Shown: positions 21,053 to 33,066 of the stretch, one piece after another
Layout of the letters: the number at the start of each line of letters is the position of its first letter
Numbering within the stretch: the stretch's first letter is position 1
Assembly (NCBI RefSeq): GCF_036324505.1
Contig: NC_086355.1
Span: 19,334,518-19,398,517, forward strand
Reading direction: 5' to 3'
Length of the DNA stretch: 64,000 bases
From: Eleginops maclovinus
Lineage: Eukaryota; Chordata; Actinopteri; Perciformes; Eleginopidae
Translations under genes and position numbers: made by a program
Notes under the pieces: generated by a model
The model's database searches: none
What the model was told of the DNA's origin: nothing
The model's input: only the letters and a program-made list of their open reading frames with translations

Positions 21053-21576
21053 ATAATACGCATAGGCATATAATATGCAGACATCCAGTTTTCTTGTAAA
21101 TATGTTTGTGAAGTATACACTTTGTATGTGACATACTGTTGCCTAAATGCAAGATCTGCTCTTAGCTAATGGTAAATGTTTTTTTGTGCACATTTCAGAT
21201 TATCCTTATTAAAACAATATGTTTGCACTTCATACTGTATATTTATCACTATTTACACTGTGAATGTAAAGAATTAAACTTGCATTGCCATATTTATAAC
21301 TTTCATGAGTTTGCATGTGAGACTTTACATAAACAAAGGACATACTTTACTGTATAGTTGCCATAAAAAATGAGTACATTTAATATATTCATCAATTATG
21401 CCATAATTGTATCCTTTCATAATGAAATGCATGGGCTTTTTACCTTTACTCTTTTACAAAAATAAGAGCAAGGATGGACACAGTTTTGGATTCCGTTGGC
21501 TGAAACACTTACTTTGTGTCCTTTATCCATCAGCTGTTATATTCAATAACATTTTTTTTAATCACTGGAACGGATC

Positions 21577-23685
21577 TATACATGCACGGATGAATTGATT
21601 CCAAACAGAGTTCTGGTTGTATTATCTTTCAAATGTAAATGATTTGTGTCTCTAGTGATGAATACAGGTTTGTAGCAATGCACAATTGTTTCATATGAAG
21701 TCTTTGATTTTAAATATAAACTTTGCACAGGGTTTGTTTTTAGTTTTAGCCGTTGGTTTCACTATTTCACTAAATATATTTGCACTTTTCATCTATATAA
21801 AGTACAATGTGTGACACATTTAACATTCATACACTTTTCTTAAGTCAGTAGTTGTTGAAGTATTTGGTTCAAAAAAGTTGCCTCAAACCTTTCACAGTGT
21901 TTCATTTGAACACTTTATTCTCTTAATGTTTTCTAACCTTGAATCTCTCTTTAATTACTGCAGTTTGACCAATCCGGAACATAAATCTGGCTTGACCAGC
22001 TTTTGGCTGTAATTTACTGGATGTTCTGCACACACAAATCCACATTTCGCTGAGATAAATAAATATGTTTTATTGTTACATGTCAACTCGTCTTGTCTCA
22101 ATCTTGTCAGCTGTTAAGCCAGGCTGTGACCTCAGGGGGCTTGTTCGGGATCAGCTCCGGCTCATCCAACACATTTAAATCAACAAAGCTTGCTGAACTA
22201 AAACATGTAAACAAAAATTCAAACTACGTCAAATAAATCCCGGACGAGCCCCCACATGTTACAGCCTGGTGCAATGGCTGCAGCAAAGATGGGAGAATAG
22301 ACAAGTTTACATGTAAGAAGAACATATTTATTTACAATATAACAATAAGTAACAATTGAACGTGAACGTCAGTAATCAGTTATATCCTCATGTAAGGGTG
22401 TGAAAATGTGCATCAAACAAAATAACAGCTGTGTCCAAAAAAAGAGTGAGTTCCAGTGTGGGATGGTTCAGGCTTTTTATCCAAGCTGCTCAGCTGTGGC
22501 TCATCAGACTGACCACCTGGATGAATTGGAGGTTGCATAAAGAGCCAAAAAGCAGAAAACTGAAAGAGACACATAGTGGCACCGAGTGTCTTCACAAAGT
22601 GAGCTAGTATATGCAAGGGCCAATTAGGGAATGATTTGCCGGTGAGGAGATCGGTAAGGGGAAACTAGGTGAGGGAAATGGGTTCATTGTAAGGGCTGAG
22701 AAGGAGGCCGGTTCTGACACAAATTGAGAGCAAATGAATTATTCCCAAAACCAGATAAAAAAACTAAAACTGGGTGGTATTCTCGAGAGGCAATCCCCCT
22801 CCCTTGCTGTGCCACCGTTCCAGCTATGATGAGCCTGGTGAAAGTCAGACAGGAGACTTGGGTCCAGGAACTTACCATTGCTCACATACTCCATACAGTA
22901 ACTCCTCCTAACCAGGATTTGATAACTGACCGACTTTAGTTTTGAACTGTCGACCCTTCAGTTCTTCAGCCAAATCCCTACAGGCTGAGCTACTGCCGTC
23001 CCAGAAGAAGATAGAAAGAAGAAGATAGCAGTGTCAATATCCATAAAACCATTCATTGGTTGGCATCAATCTCATTTGCTGGAGAAGAAATTCTGATTCC
23101 ATTTGTGTGCCTTTTTTGGAAACAGGTTGCAATCCAACAACCTATAATTGCTACCAGGTGCCATCTCACCTCCAGGACACTTCCAAGGGTTCTGTTGAGA
23201 AAGGCACCGAACTCCCAAACTGCTCCATGGTGCCACAAGAAACCTGGTACCTCTCTATAAGAATGCATGTGTTTGTGCATATCTTTATTCCTATGAATGT
23301 GTGTATTTGTACTGTGTCCTGCACTCTGAGCATTTGTTTTTATTTATGTGTTATATTCATGACCTCCTCTTAAAAAGGGGGGTTTCACAGTGAATGGGGA
23401 AACCTTAAGATCTTATACGTGTCAGCATTTCTTCATATACAGTAAGCGTTAATAACTGTCAACATTTAAACAACAACGTTTTTTTCTATCACTAATTCCC
23501 TTAGGTTTTATATGTTTTATGCATCATCATGCTCTTGCGATGGAAGCTCTTTCAGATCATCGATTGGCTTGTTGGAATTCCATGTTGAAGTCGTGCAACT
23601 TGTTAATAACTGTGTGACGAAGGAACAGACAGTCTGTGTTAAGGATGGAGGAAGACAACACAGGAAGAAACAACATTTTCTAACC
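21577..23685 (+). repeat. OR spacer unit, copy 2
   Basis: Homologous throughout to the spacer at 18002. Here the homology continues leftward through the 3' flank (21053-21576) and OR coding sequence, matching the flanks after members 4 and 5. The reversed SINE head ends at 23002. Confidence 0.93.
22120..22719 (-). mobile_element. Endogenous retrovirus LTR + tRNA-Pro primer site, copy 2
   Basis: Primer site 22237-22254 (intact 18-mer); LTR from 22257 to 22719 at most. Same structure and relative position as the copy at 18678. Confidence 0.85.
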
Positions 23686-24621
23686 ATGACTGAAAATGTC
23701 TCTGTCATAACATTGTTTGTTCTTTCAGGTTTTAATGAAACAAAAAACTACCAAGCTTATATCTTTGCTCTCACTTTACTGTGTTACTGTTTCATTTTGC
23801 TGGTTAATGTTGCCGTTATAGTGACTGTCATCTTGGACCGAAACTTGCATGAACCAATGTATATTCTACTGTGCACATTTTGCATGAATGGACTTTATGG
23901 GACAACAGGTTTCTATCCCAAGTTTCTCTGGGATCTGCTTTCTCCTGTTCATGTTATCTCTTATTCTGGATGCCTCATTCAAGCGCTGGTGATGTACTCA
24001 TTTGCCTGCAGTGATCTTTCCATTCTTGCAATCATGGCATACGACAGATATGTGGCTATATGTCGACCCCTGCAGTACAACTCTATAATGTCAAAGCAAA
24101 GAGTCATACTCTTAGTCTGCTTCTCCTGGTTAACACCTTTCTGCATAATGGCTATAAGTGTTGTTCTAACTTCTAGATTAAAGTTATGCAGTCCATATAT
24201 TGCCAGGCTTTTCTGTGTGAATTGGATTATTGTTAAACTTGCGTGTTTCCCAGCTGACACTTTGGTTAACAACATTGTTGCATACATTACGATACTCATT
24301 TATGTTTTTCATGGTTTATTTATTGTCTGGTCTTACATGTATCTCATCAAAACCTGTGTGCATTCTAAAGAAAACAGAGCAAAGTTCATGCAGACATGTG
24401 TGCCACATTTAATCTCCTTAATCACTTTTCTTGTGGCTATCCTTTTTGATGTTTTGAATAATCGAATCCAAGATTCAAAAGGTTTGCCTCAAATGCTTCA
24501 AAACTTTATTGCAATAGAATTTCTCATCATACCTCCTATGATGAACCCTCTCATTTATGGTTTTAAATTGTCCAAAATTAGGAACAAAATAATCGCTAAT
24601 GTATCTTTTAAAATTAAATGA
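23686..24621 (+). CDS. Odorant receptor, array member 3, intact
   Basis: 311 residues from ATG 23686. The frame is open upstream to 23512, but a one-base deletion in the 5' flank gives this copy a different upstream reading from members 2, 5 and 6, which argues that the extension is not translated. TM4/ECL2 reads IMAISVV. The TM6 end is VLNNRIQDSKGLPQM. The last 16 residues (SKIRNKIIANVSFKIK) differ sharply from members 2, 4 and 5 although the preceding 60 residues are almost the same, which suggests a conversion boundary. It is followed by a different, short 3' flank. Confidence 0.96.
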   Translation: MTENVSVITLFVLSGFNETKNYQAYIFALTLLCYCFILLVNVAVIVTVILDRNLHEPMYILLCTFCMNGLYGTTGFYPKFLWDLLSPVHVISYSGCLIQALVMYSFACSDLSILAIMAYDRYVAICRPLQYNSIMSKQRVILLVCFSWLTPFCIMAISVVLTSRLKLCSPYIARLFCVNWIIVKLACFPADTLVNNIVAYITILIYVFHGLFIVWSYMYLIKTCVHSKENRAKFMQTCVPHLISLITFLVAILFDVLNNRIQDSKGLPQMLQNFIAIEFLIIPPMMNPLIYGFKLSKIRNKIIANVSFKIK

Positions 24622-25400
24622 CTTTTGTCTTTTAATGGAAGGTCTGAAATACAAAATAATGTGTATTTGTTAAATGCTATTTTAGATGCATTTGGCATAT
24701 GTTTAGCATATTAACATAATTTGTCTTCATCTATTGATCTCATAAATGTATCGTTTGCTATTATTTGTATTGTTACATGATCGTTGTAAACTGAATATAT
24801 TGCATACTTACAGTTGCATTGAATGAATTTCAAAATCGACATCGGTTTTATCATTTTCATTTTGTATATAATATTTCTACTTGACATGTAATTTTTTTGT
24901 GCAATGCGTTATCAAAAGTAGGTTTACATATAGGAGGTATTTGCTTTGGTATATGATGTGAATTCAAATACAAAGATGTTGGAGGTTCACTTGCTTGTTT
25001 GCCTCATTGTAGTACAGAATAAAATTAATGCAATTGTAAAACCTAAATTTACTCACATTGTTTTTTATCACAATTATCAGTGATTCAGATTTTTGAGACC
25101 TTTTTTCGACTTCTCTTTGCAAGATAACCTCTTATAGTGAATAGGGATGAATATGAACCATGTTAATAATGCACATCTTTGCATTTATTTTTTACCATAT
25201 TTAACTAGTTCCTATAGTTTTCATAAATTCAATGCAACCGCTTTTTCCATAGGCACTGTTTCAGATCGTTGATTGGCTGGTTTAAAGTCCAAGCTCATGT
25301 GTCGGTGTTGTCATACAGCTTACTTATAGCTGTGAGATTAGGGAATAGACACTGTGTTGTTGATGGAGGTAACATAGAGGGAAAACAACATTTTCCAACC
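24622..25400 (+). other. Short inter-OR region between members 3 and 4
   Basis: This 780-bp interval lacks the ERV/SINE spacer. It has its own 3' UTR with AATAAA at 25018 and a 5' region (from about 25255) akin to that of member 1, with the GATTGGCT block at about 25270. Confidence 0.8.
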
Positions 25401-26348
25401 ATGACTGAAAATGTCTCTGTCATAACATTGATTGTTCTTTCAGGTTTTAATGAAACAAAAAACTACCAAGCTTATATCTTTGCTCTCACTTTACTGTGTT
25501 ACTGTTTCATTTTGCTGGTTAATGTTGCCGTTATATTGACTGTCATCTTGGACCGAAACCTGCATGAACCAATGTATATTCTACTGTGCACATTTTGCAT
25601 GAATGGACTTTATGGGACAACAGGTTTCTATCCCAAGTTTCTCTGGGATCTGCTTTCTCCTGTTCATGTTATCTCTTATTCTGGTTGCCTCATTCAGGCG
25701 CTGGTGATGTACTCATTTGCCTGCAGTGATCTTTCCATTCTTGCAGTCATGGCATACGACAGATATGTGGCTATATGTCGACCCCTGCAGTACAACTCTA
25801 TAATGTCAAAGCAAAGAGTCATACTATTAGTCTGCTTCTCCTGGTTAACACCGTTTTGCGTTATAGGCACGAATATAATTTTAACGTCTAGATTAAAGTT
25901 ATGCAGTCCATATATTGCCAGACTTTTCTGTGTGAATTGGATTATTGTTAAACTTGCGTGTTTCCCAGCTGACACTTTGGTTAACAACATTGTTGCATAC
26001 ATTACGATACTCATTTATGTTTTTCATGGTTTATTTATTGTCTGGTCTTACATGTATCTCATCAAAACCTGTGTGCATTCTAAAGAAAACAGAGCAAAGT
26101 TCATGCAGACATGTGTGCCACATTTAATCTCCTTAATCACTTTTCTTGTGGCTATCCTTTTTGATGTTTTGAATATGCGAATCCAAGATTCAAAAGGTTT
26201 GCCTCAAATGCTTCAAAACTTTATTGCAATAGAATTTCTCATCATACCTCCTATGATGAACCCTCTCATTTATGGTTTTAAATTGACCAAAATACGTAAC
26301 AGAATTCTGGGTTTTATGACTTTTAAAATGAAATCAACTTTGTCTTAG
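25401..26348 (+). CDS. Odorant receptor, array member 4, intact
   Basis: 315 residues from ATG 25401. The upstream in-frame ATG at 25269 gives a different, unrelated extension. The N-terminus reads VITLIVLSGFN (I for F at residue 11). TM4/ECL2 is VIGTNII, the same type as member 1, while the remainder from ECL2 onward (SPYIARLF, RIQDSKGLPQM, RILGFMTFKMKSTLS) is of the member 2/5 type. The gene therefore looks like a mosaic of two array lineages. Its 5' flank also resembles member 1. Confidence 0.96.
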   Translation: MTENVSVITLIVLSGFNETKNYQAYIFALTLLCYCFILLVNVAVILTVILDRNLHEPMYILLCTFCMNGLYGTTGFYPKFLWDLLSPVHVISYSGCLIQALVMYSFACSDLSILAVMAYDRYVAICRPLQYNSIMSKQRVILLVCFSWLTPFCVIGTNIILTSRLKLCSPYIARLFCVNWIIVKLACFPADTLVNNIVAYITILIYVFHGLFIVWSYMYLIKTCVHSKENRAKFMQTCVPHLISLITFLVAILFDVLNMRIQDSKGLPQMLQNFIAIEFLIIPPMMNPLIYGFKLTKIRNRILGFMTFKMKSTLS

Positions 26349-26874
26349 ATAATACGCATAGGCATATAATATGCAGACATACAGTTTTCTTGTAAATATG
26401 TTTGTGAAGTATACACTTTGTATGTGACATACTGTTGCCTAAATGCAAGATCTGCTCTTAGCTAATGGTAAATGTTTTTTTGTGCACATTTCAGATTATC
26501 CTTATTAAAACAATATGTTTGCACTTCATACTGTATATTTATCACTATTTACACTGTGAATGTAAAGAATTAAACTTGCATTGCCATATTTATAACTTTC
26601 ATGAGTTTGCATGTGAGACTTTACATAAACAAAGGACATATTTTACTGTATAGTTGCCATAAAAAATGAGTACATTTAATATATTCATCAATTATGCCAT
26701 AATTGTATCCTTTCATAATGAAATGCATGGGCTTTTTACCTTTACTCTTTTACAAAAATAAGAGCAAGGATGGACACAGTTTTGGATTCCGTTGGCTGAA
26801 ACACTAACTTTGTGTCCTTTATCCATCAGCTGTTATATTCAATAACATTTTTTTTAATCACTGGAACGGATCTA

Positions 26875-28978
26875 TATATGCACGGATGAATTGATTCCAA
26901 ACAGAGTTCTGGTTGTATTATCTTTCAAATGTAAATGATTTGTGTCTCTAGTGATGAATACAGGTTTGTAGCAATGCACAATTGCTTTGTATGAAGTCTT
27001 TGATTTTAAATATAAACTTTGCACAGGGTTTGTTTTTAGTTTTAGCCGTTGGTTTCACTATTTCACTAAATATATTTGCACTTTTCATCTATATAAAGTA
27101 CAATGTGTGACACATTTAACATTCATACACTTTTCTTAAGTCAGTAGTTGTTGAAGTATTTGGTTCAAAGAAGTTGCCTCAAACCTTTCACAGTGTTTCA
27201 TTTGAACACTTTATTCTCTTAATGTTTTCTAACCTTGAATCTCTCTGTAATTACTGCAGTTTGACCAATCCAGAACATAAATCTGGCTTGACCAGCTTTT
27301 GGCTGTAATTTACTGGATGTTCTGCACACACAAATCCACATTTCGCTGAGATAAATAAATATGTTTTATTGTTACATGTCAACTCGTCTTGTCTCAATCT
27401 TGTCAGCTGTTAAGCCAGGCTGTGACCTCAGGGGGCTTGTTCGGGATCAGCTCCGGCTCATCCAACACATTTAAATCAACAAAGCTTGCTGAACTAAAAC
27501 ATGTAAACAAAAATTCAAACCACGTCAAATAAATCCCGGACGAGCCCCCACATGTTACAGCCTGGTGCAATGGCTGCAGCAAAGATGGGAGAATAGACAA
27601 GTTTACATGTAAGAAGAACATATTTATTTACAATATAACAATAAGTAACAATTGAACGTGAACGTCAGTAATCAGTTATATCCTCATGTAAGGGTGTGAA
27701 AATGTGCATCAAACAAAATAACAGCTGTGTCCAAACAAAGAGTGAGTTCCAGTGTGGGATGGTTCGGGCTTTTTATCCAAGCTGCTCAGCTGTGGCTCAT
27801 CAGACTGACCACCTGGATGAATTGGAGGTTGCATAAAGAGCCAAAAAGCAGAAAACTGAAAGAGACACATAGTGGCACCGAGTGTCTTCACAAAGTGAGC
27901 TAGTATATGCAAGGGCCAATTAGGGAATGATTTGCCGGTGAGGAGATCGGTAAGGGGAAACTAGGTGAGGGAAATGGGTTCTTTATAAGGGCTGAGAAGG
28001 AGGCCGGTTCTGACACAAATTGAGAGCAAATGAATTATTCCCAAAACCAGATAAAAAAACTAAAACTGGGTGGTATTCTCAAGAGGCAATCCCCCTCCCT
28101 TGCTGTGCCACCGTTCCAGCTATGATGAGCCTGGTGAAAGTCAGACAGGAGACTTGGGTCCAGGAACTTACCATTGCTCACATACTCCATACAGTAACTC
28201 CTCCTAACCAGGATTTGATAACTGACCGACTTTGGTTTTGAACTGTCGACCCTTCAGTTCTTCAGCCAAATCCCTACAGGCTGAGCTACTGCCGTCCCAG
28301 AAGAAGATAGAAAGAAGAAGATAGCAGTGTCAATATCCATAAAACCATTCATTGGTTGGCATCAATCTCATTTGCTGGAGAAGAAATTCTGATTCCATTT
28401 GTGTGCCTTTTTTGGAAACAGGTTGCAATCCAACAACCTATAATTGCTACCAGGTGCCAGTTCACCTCCAGGACACTTCCAAGGTTCTGTTGAGAAAGGC
28501 ACCGAACTCCCAAACTGCTCCATGGTGCCACAAGAAACCTGGTACCTCTCTATAAGAATGCATGTGTTTGTGCATATCTTTATTCCTATGAATGTGTGTA
28601 TTTGTACTGTGTCCTGCACTCTGAGCATTTGTTTTTATGTATGTGTTATATTCAATTCCTCTTAAAAAGGGGGGTTTCACAGTGAATGGGGAAACCTTAA
28701 GATCTTATACGTGTCAGCCTTTCTTCATATACAGTAAGCGTTAATAACTGTCAACATTTAAACAACAACGTTTTTTTCTATCACTAATTCCCTTAGGTTT
28801 TATATGTTTTATGCATCATCATGCTCTTGCGATGGAAGCTCTTTCAGATCATCGATTGGCTTGTTGGAATTCCCATGTTGAAGTCGTGCAACTTGTTAAT
28901 AACTGTGTGACGAAGGAACAGACAGTCTGTGTTAAGGATGGAGGAAGACAACACAGGAAGAAACAACATTTTCTAACC
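26875..28978 (+). repeat. OR spacer unit, copy 3
   Basis: Same order of parts as at 18002; the reversed SINE head ends at 28298. OR-to-OR spacing here is 3578 bp, against 3580 bp for members 2 to 3. Confidence 0.93.
27415..28015 (-). mobile_element. Endogenous retrovirus LTR + tRNA-Pro primer site, copy 3
   Basis: Primer site 27533-27550 intact; LTR from 27553 to 28015 at most. Equivalent position to the other copies. Confidence 0.85.
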
Positions 28979-29926
28979 ATGACTGAAAATGTCTCTGTCA
29001 TAACATTGTTTGTTCTTTCAGGTTTTAATGAAACAAAAAACTACCAAGCTTATATCTTTGCTCTCACTTTACTGTGTTACTGTTTCATTTTGCTGGTTAA
29101 TGTTGCCGTTATAGTGACTATCATCTTGGACCGAAACCTGCATGAACCAATGTATATTCTGCTGTGCACATTTTGCATGAATGGACTTTATGGGACAACA
29201 GGTTTCTATCCCAAGTTTCTCTGGGATCTGCTTTCTCCTGTTCATGTTATCTCTTATTCTGGATGCCTCATTCAGGCGCTGGTGATGTACTCATTTGCCT
29301 GCAGTGATATTTCCATTCTTGCAATCATGGCATACGACAGATATGTGGCTATATGTCGACCCCTGCAGTACAACTCTATAATGTCAAAGCAAAGAGTCAT
29401 ACTCTTAGTCTTCTTCTCCTGGTTAACACCTTTCTGCATAATGGCTATAAATATTTTTTTAACTTCTAGATTAAAGTTATGCAGTCCATATATTGCCAGG
29501 CTTTTCTGTGTGAATTGGATTATTGTTAAACTTGCGTGTTTCCCAGCTGACACTTTGGTTAACAACATTGTTGCATACATTACGATACTCATTTATTTTT
29601 TCCATGGTTTATTTATTGTCTGGTCTTACATGTATCTCATCAAAACCTGTGTGCATTCTAAAGAAAACAGAGCAAAGTTCATGCAGACATGTGTGCCACA
29701 TTTAATCTCCTTAATCACTTTTATTGTGGCTATCCTTTTTGATGTTTTGAATATGCGAATCCAAGATTCAAAAGGTTTGCCTCAAATGCTTCAAAACTTT
29801 ATTGCAATAGAATTTCTCATCATACCTCCTATTATGAACCCTCTCATTTATGGTTTCAAATTGACCAAAATACGTAACAGAATTCTGGGTTTTATGACTT
29901 TTAAAATGAAATCAACTTTGTCTTAG
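28979..29926 (+). CDS. Odorant receptor, array member 5, intact
   Basis: 315 residues from ATG 28979. Private changes include V48I (TIILDRN), CSDISILAIMAYD at the TM3 end, and C145F (LLVFFSWLT) in TM4. TM4/ECL2 is IMAINIF. The C-terminus (RILGFMTFKMKSTLS) matches members 2 and 4. An in-frame upstream ATG at 28811 would add 56 residues shared with members 2 and 6; it is treated as untranslated. Confidence 0.96.
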   Translation: MTENVSVITLFVLSGFNETKNYQAYIFALTLLCYCFILLVNVAVIVTIILDRNLHEPMYILLCTFCMNGLYGTTGFYPKFLWDLLSPVHVISYSGCLIQALVMYSFACSDISILAIMAYDRYVAICRPLQYNSIMSKQRVILLVFFSWLTPFCIMAINIFLTSRLKLCSPYIARLFCVNWIIVKLACFPADTLVNNIVAYITILIYFFHGLFIVWSYMYLIKTCVHSKENRAKFMQTCVPHLISLITFIVAILFDVLNMRIQDSKGLPQMLQNFIAIEFLIIPPIMNPLIYGFKLTKIRNRILGFMTFKMKSTLS

Positions 29927-30999
29927 ATAATACGCATAGGCATATAATATGCAGACATACAGTTTTCTTGTAAATATGTTTGTGAAGTATACACTTTGTA
30001 TGTGACATACTGTTGCCTAAATGCAAGATCTGCTCTTAGCTAATGGTAAATGTTTTTTTGTGCACATTTCAGATTATCCTTATTAAAACAATATGTTTGC
30101 ACTTCATACTGTATATTTATCACTATTTACACTGTGAATGTAAAGAATTAAACTTGCATTGCCATATTTATAACTTTCATGAGTTTGCATGTGAGACTTT
30201 ACATAAACAAAGGACATACTTTACTGTATAGTTGCCATAAAAAATGAGTACATTTAATATATTCATCAATTATGCCATAATTGTATCCTTTCATAATGAA
30301 ATGCATGGGCTTTTTACCTTTACTCTTTTACAAAATTAAGAGCAAGGATGGACACAGTTTTGGATTCCGTTGGCTGAAACACTAACTTTGTGTCCTTTAT
30401 CCATCAGCTGTTATATTCAATAACATTTTTTTTAATCACTGGAACGGATCTATACATGCACGGATGAATTGATTCCAAACAGAGTTCTGGTTGTATTATC
30501 TTTCAAATGTAAATGATTTGTGTCTCTAGTGATGAATACAGGTTTGTAGCAATGCACAATTGCTTTGTATGAAGTCTTTGATTTTAAATATAAATTTTGC
30601 ACAGGGTTTGTTTTTAGTTTTAGCCGTTGGTTTCACTATTTCACTAAATATATTTGCACTTTTCATCTATATAAAGTACATTGTGTGACACATTTAACAT
30701 TCATACACTTTCTTAAGTCAGTAGTTGTTGAAGTATTTGGTTCAAAAAAGTTGCCTCAAACCTTTCACAGTGTTTCATTTGAACACTTTATTCTCTTAAT
30801 GTTTTCTAACCTTGAATCTCTCTTTAATTACTGCAGTTTGACCAATCCGGAACATAAATCTGGCTTGACCAGCTTTTGGCTGTAATTTACTGGATGTTCT
30901 GCACACACAAATCCACATTTCGCTGAGATAAATAAATATGTTTTATTGTTACATGTCAACTCGTCTTGTCTCAATCTTGTCAGCTGTTAAGCCAGGCTG

Positions 31000-31794
31000 T
31001 GACCTCAGGGGGCTTGTTCGGGATCAGCTCCGGCTCATCCAACACATTTAAATCAACAAAGCTTGCTGAACTAAAACATGTAAACAAAAATTCAAACTAC
31101 GTCAAATAAATCCCAGATGAGCCCCCACATGTTACAGCCTGGTGCAATGGCTGCAGCAAAGATGGGAGAATAGACAAGATAACATGTAAGAAGAACATAT
31201 TTATTTACAATATAACAATAAGTAACAATTGAACGTGAACGTCAGTAATCAGTTATATCTACATGTAAGGGTGTGAAAATGTGCATCAAACAAAATAACA
31301 GCTGTGTCCAAAAAAAGAGTGAGTTCCAGTGTGGGATGGTTCGGGCTTTTTATCCAAGCTGCTCAGCTGTGGCTCATCAGACTGACCACCTGGATGAATT
31401 GGAGGTTGCACAAAGAGCCAAAAAGCAGAAAACTGAAAGAGACACATAGTGGCACCGAGTGTCTTCACAAAGTGAGCTAGTATATGCAAGGGCCAATTAG
31501 GGAATGATTTGCCGGTGAGGAGATCGGTAAGGTTTCAAGGTTTCAAGGTTTCAAGGTTTTATTTGTCATATGCACAGCAGATACAACGTATATGTTGGCA
31601 ATAAAAATCTTATGTCCCATGCTCCTCCAACAACTCCACATACATGGTGCAAATAAGAAAGAAGAATATTTACAATAACAACAATAAAGATTTGAGGATG
31701 TGAAATATATACATATTTGGAATACATTGAAAGGGGAAACTAGGTGAGGGAAATGGGTTCATTGTAAGGGCTGAGAAGGAGGCCGGTTCTGACA
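31000..31794 (-). mobile_element. Endogenous retrovirus LTR + primer site, copy 4, interrupted by a LINE tail
   Basis: Primer site 31110-31127 has two or three substitutions (cccagatgagc on the + strand). LTR from 31130 to 31794 at most, with the LINE piece at 31533-31730 inside or just beyond its U3. Confidence 0.8.
31533..31730 (-). mobile_element. 3' tail of a CR1/Rex1-like LINE
   Basis: Matches the tail of the LINE at 41254 (tttcaagg repeats, catatgcacagcagatacaacg, ggtgcaaataag). Inserted between ggtaagg and aaggggaaac, where the other spacers read ggtaaggggaaac, so a target duplication of about 4 bp (AAGG) is implied. The eight-base tail repeat CTTGAAAC is typical of the CR1 clade. Confidence 0.85.
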
Positions 31795-31980
31795 CAAATT
31801 GAGAGCAAATGAATTATTCCCAAAACCAGATAAAAAAACTAAAACTGGGTGGTATTCTCAAGAGGCAATCCCCCTCCCTTGCTGTCCCACCGTTCCAGCT
31901 ATGATGAGCCTGGTGAAAGGCAGACAGGAGACTTGGGTCCAGGAACTTACCATTGCTCACATACTCCATACAGTAACTCC

Positions 31981-32405
31981 TGTTGTAACTTAACAGCTTA
32001 CAGTTATAAGATTAATGATTTAATCTGTTTATTGATTTAATGCATAGAAAGCTGCTAAAGGTTGTATTACTATTTACAGTTAAAAGGAGAGTTAGAAATA
32101 ATTATATTTTTTTGTATTCTATCTGATTGATATTGATTTGAGGTATGTTTTCTGTTCTATTGCCTAACAAAGGGTTAAGAAACTGAACTACCAGAATGCT
32201 TAGCGGCTAAAACTAAACAAGAGTTACGCGCGTTTTCCTTAGGATGATAAGTATTGCCGCGTATACGAAAAATGACTAGTAAATACATGGAGCTTTGTTG
32301 GTATTTGCTGAACGTGTAATGGTCGCTACTGATTTCTCTACATAAAGAAGCCTTTGTTTTCATATCCGACGTCCTGCTGTTTATTTTGGAGGTAGTTAAT
32401 CTACA
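31981..32405. mobile_element. Solo LTR, 425 bp, with 5-bp target duplication
   Basis: Begins TGTTGTAACTTAAC and ends TTAATCTACA (TG...CA). It is flanked by ACTCC at 31976-31980 and 32406-32410. The three paralogous spacers have a single ACTCC at this point (cagtaactcctcctaacc). No primer site or coding region is present. The family is unknown; a 5-bp duplication fits Gypsy, Copia and some BEL elements. Confidence 0.88.
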
Positions 32406-33066
32406 ACTCCTCCTAACCAGGATTTGATAACTGACCGACTTTGGTTTTGAACTGTCGACCCTTCAGTTCTTCAGCCAAATCCCTACAGGCTGAGCTACTG
32501 CCGTCCCAGAAGAAGATAGAAAGAAGAAGATAGCAGTGTCAATATCCATAAAACCATTCATTGGTTGGCATCAATCTCATTTGCTGGAGAAGAAATTCTG
32601 ATTCCATTTGTGTGCCTTTTTTGGAAACAGGTTGCAATCCAACAACCTATAATTCCTACCAGGTGCCAGTTCACCTCCAGGACACTTCCAAGGGTTCTGC
32701 TGAGAAAGGCACCGAACTCCCAAACTGCTCCATGGTGCCACAAGAAACCTGGTACCTCTCTATAAGAATGCATGTGTTTGTGCATATCTTTATTCCTATG
32801 AATGTGTGTATTTGTACTGTGTCCTGCACTCTGAGCATTTGTTTTTATTTATGTGTTATATTTCATGACCTCCTCTTAAAAAGGGGGGTTTCACAGTGAA
32901 TGGGGAAACCTTAAGATCTTATACGTGTCAGCCTTTCTTCATATTCACCCTATTCTCCATGGTTACAAGGGCGGAGCCATCTTGTTTATTTTGTGCTAGT
33001 ACTTCCGGTGGAACAGCTGAGGCGTTCGCTAACATTAAAAGCAAGGGCAAAAAGAAGTCAGGTAAA

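Noticed and set aside
23979..24299. Long minus-strand frames of 106 codons inside every OR (also 17004, 20398, 25694, 29272, 37323)
   Set aside because: They are the reverse shadow of the conserved OR coding sequence and recur only because the genes are near-identical.
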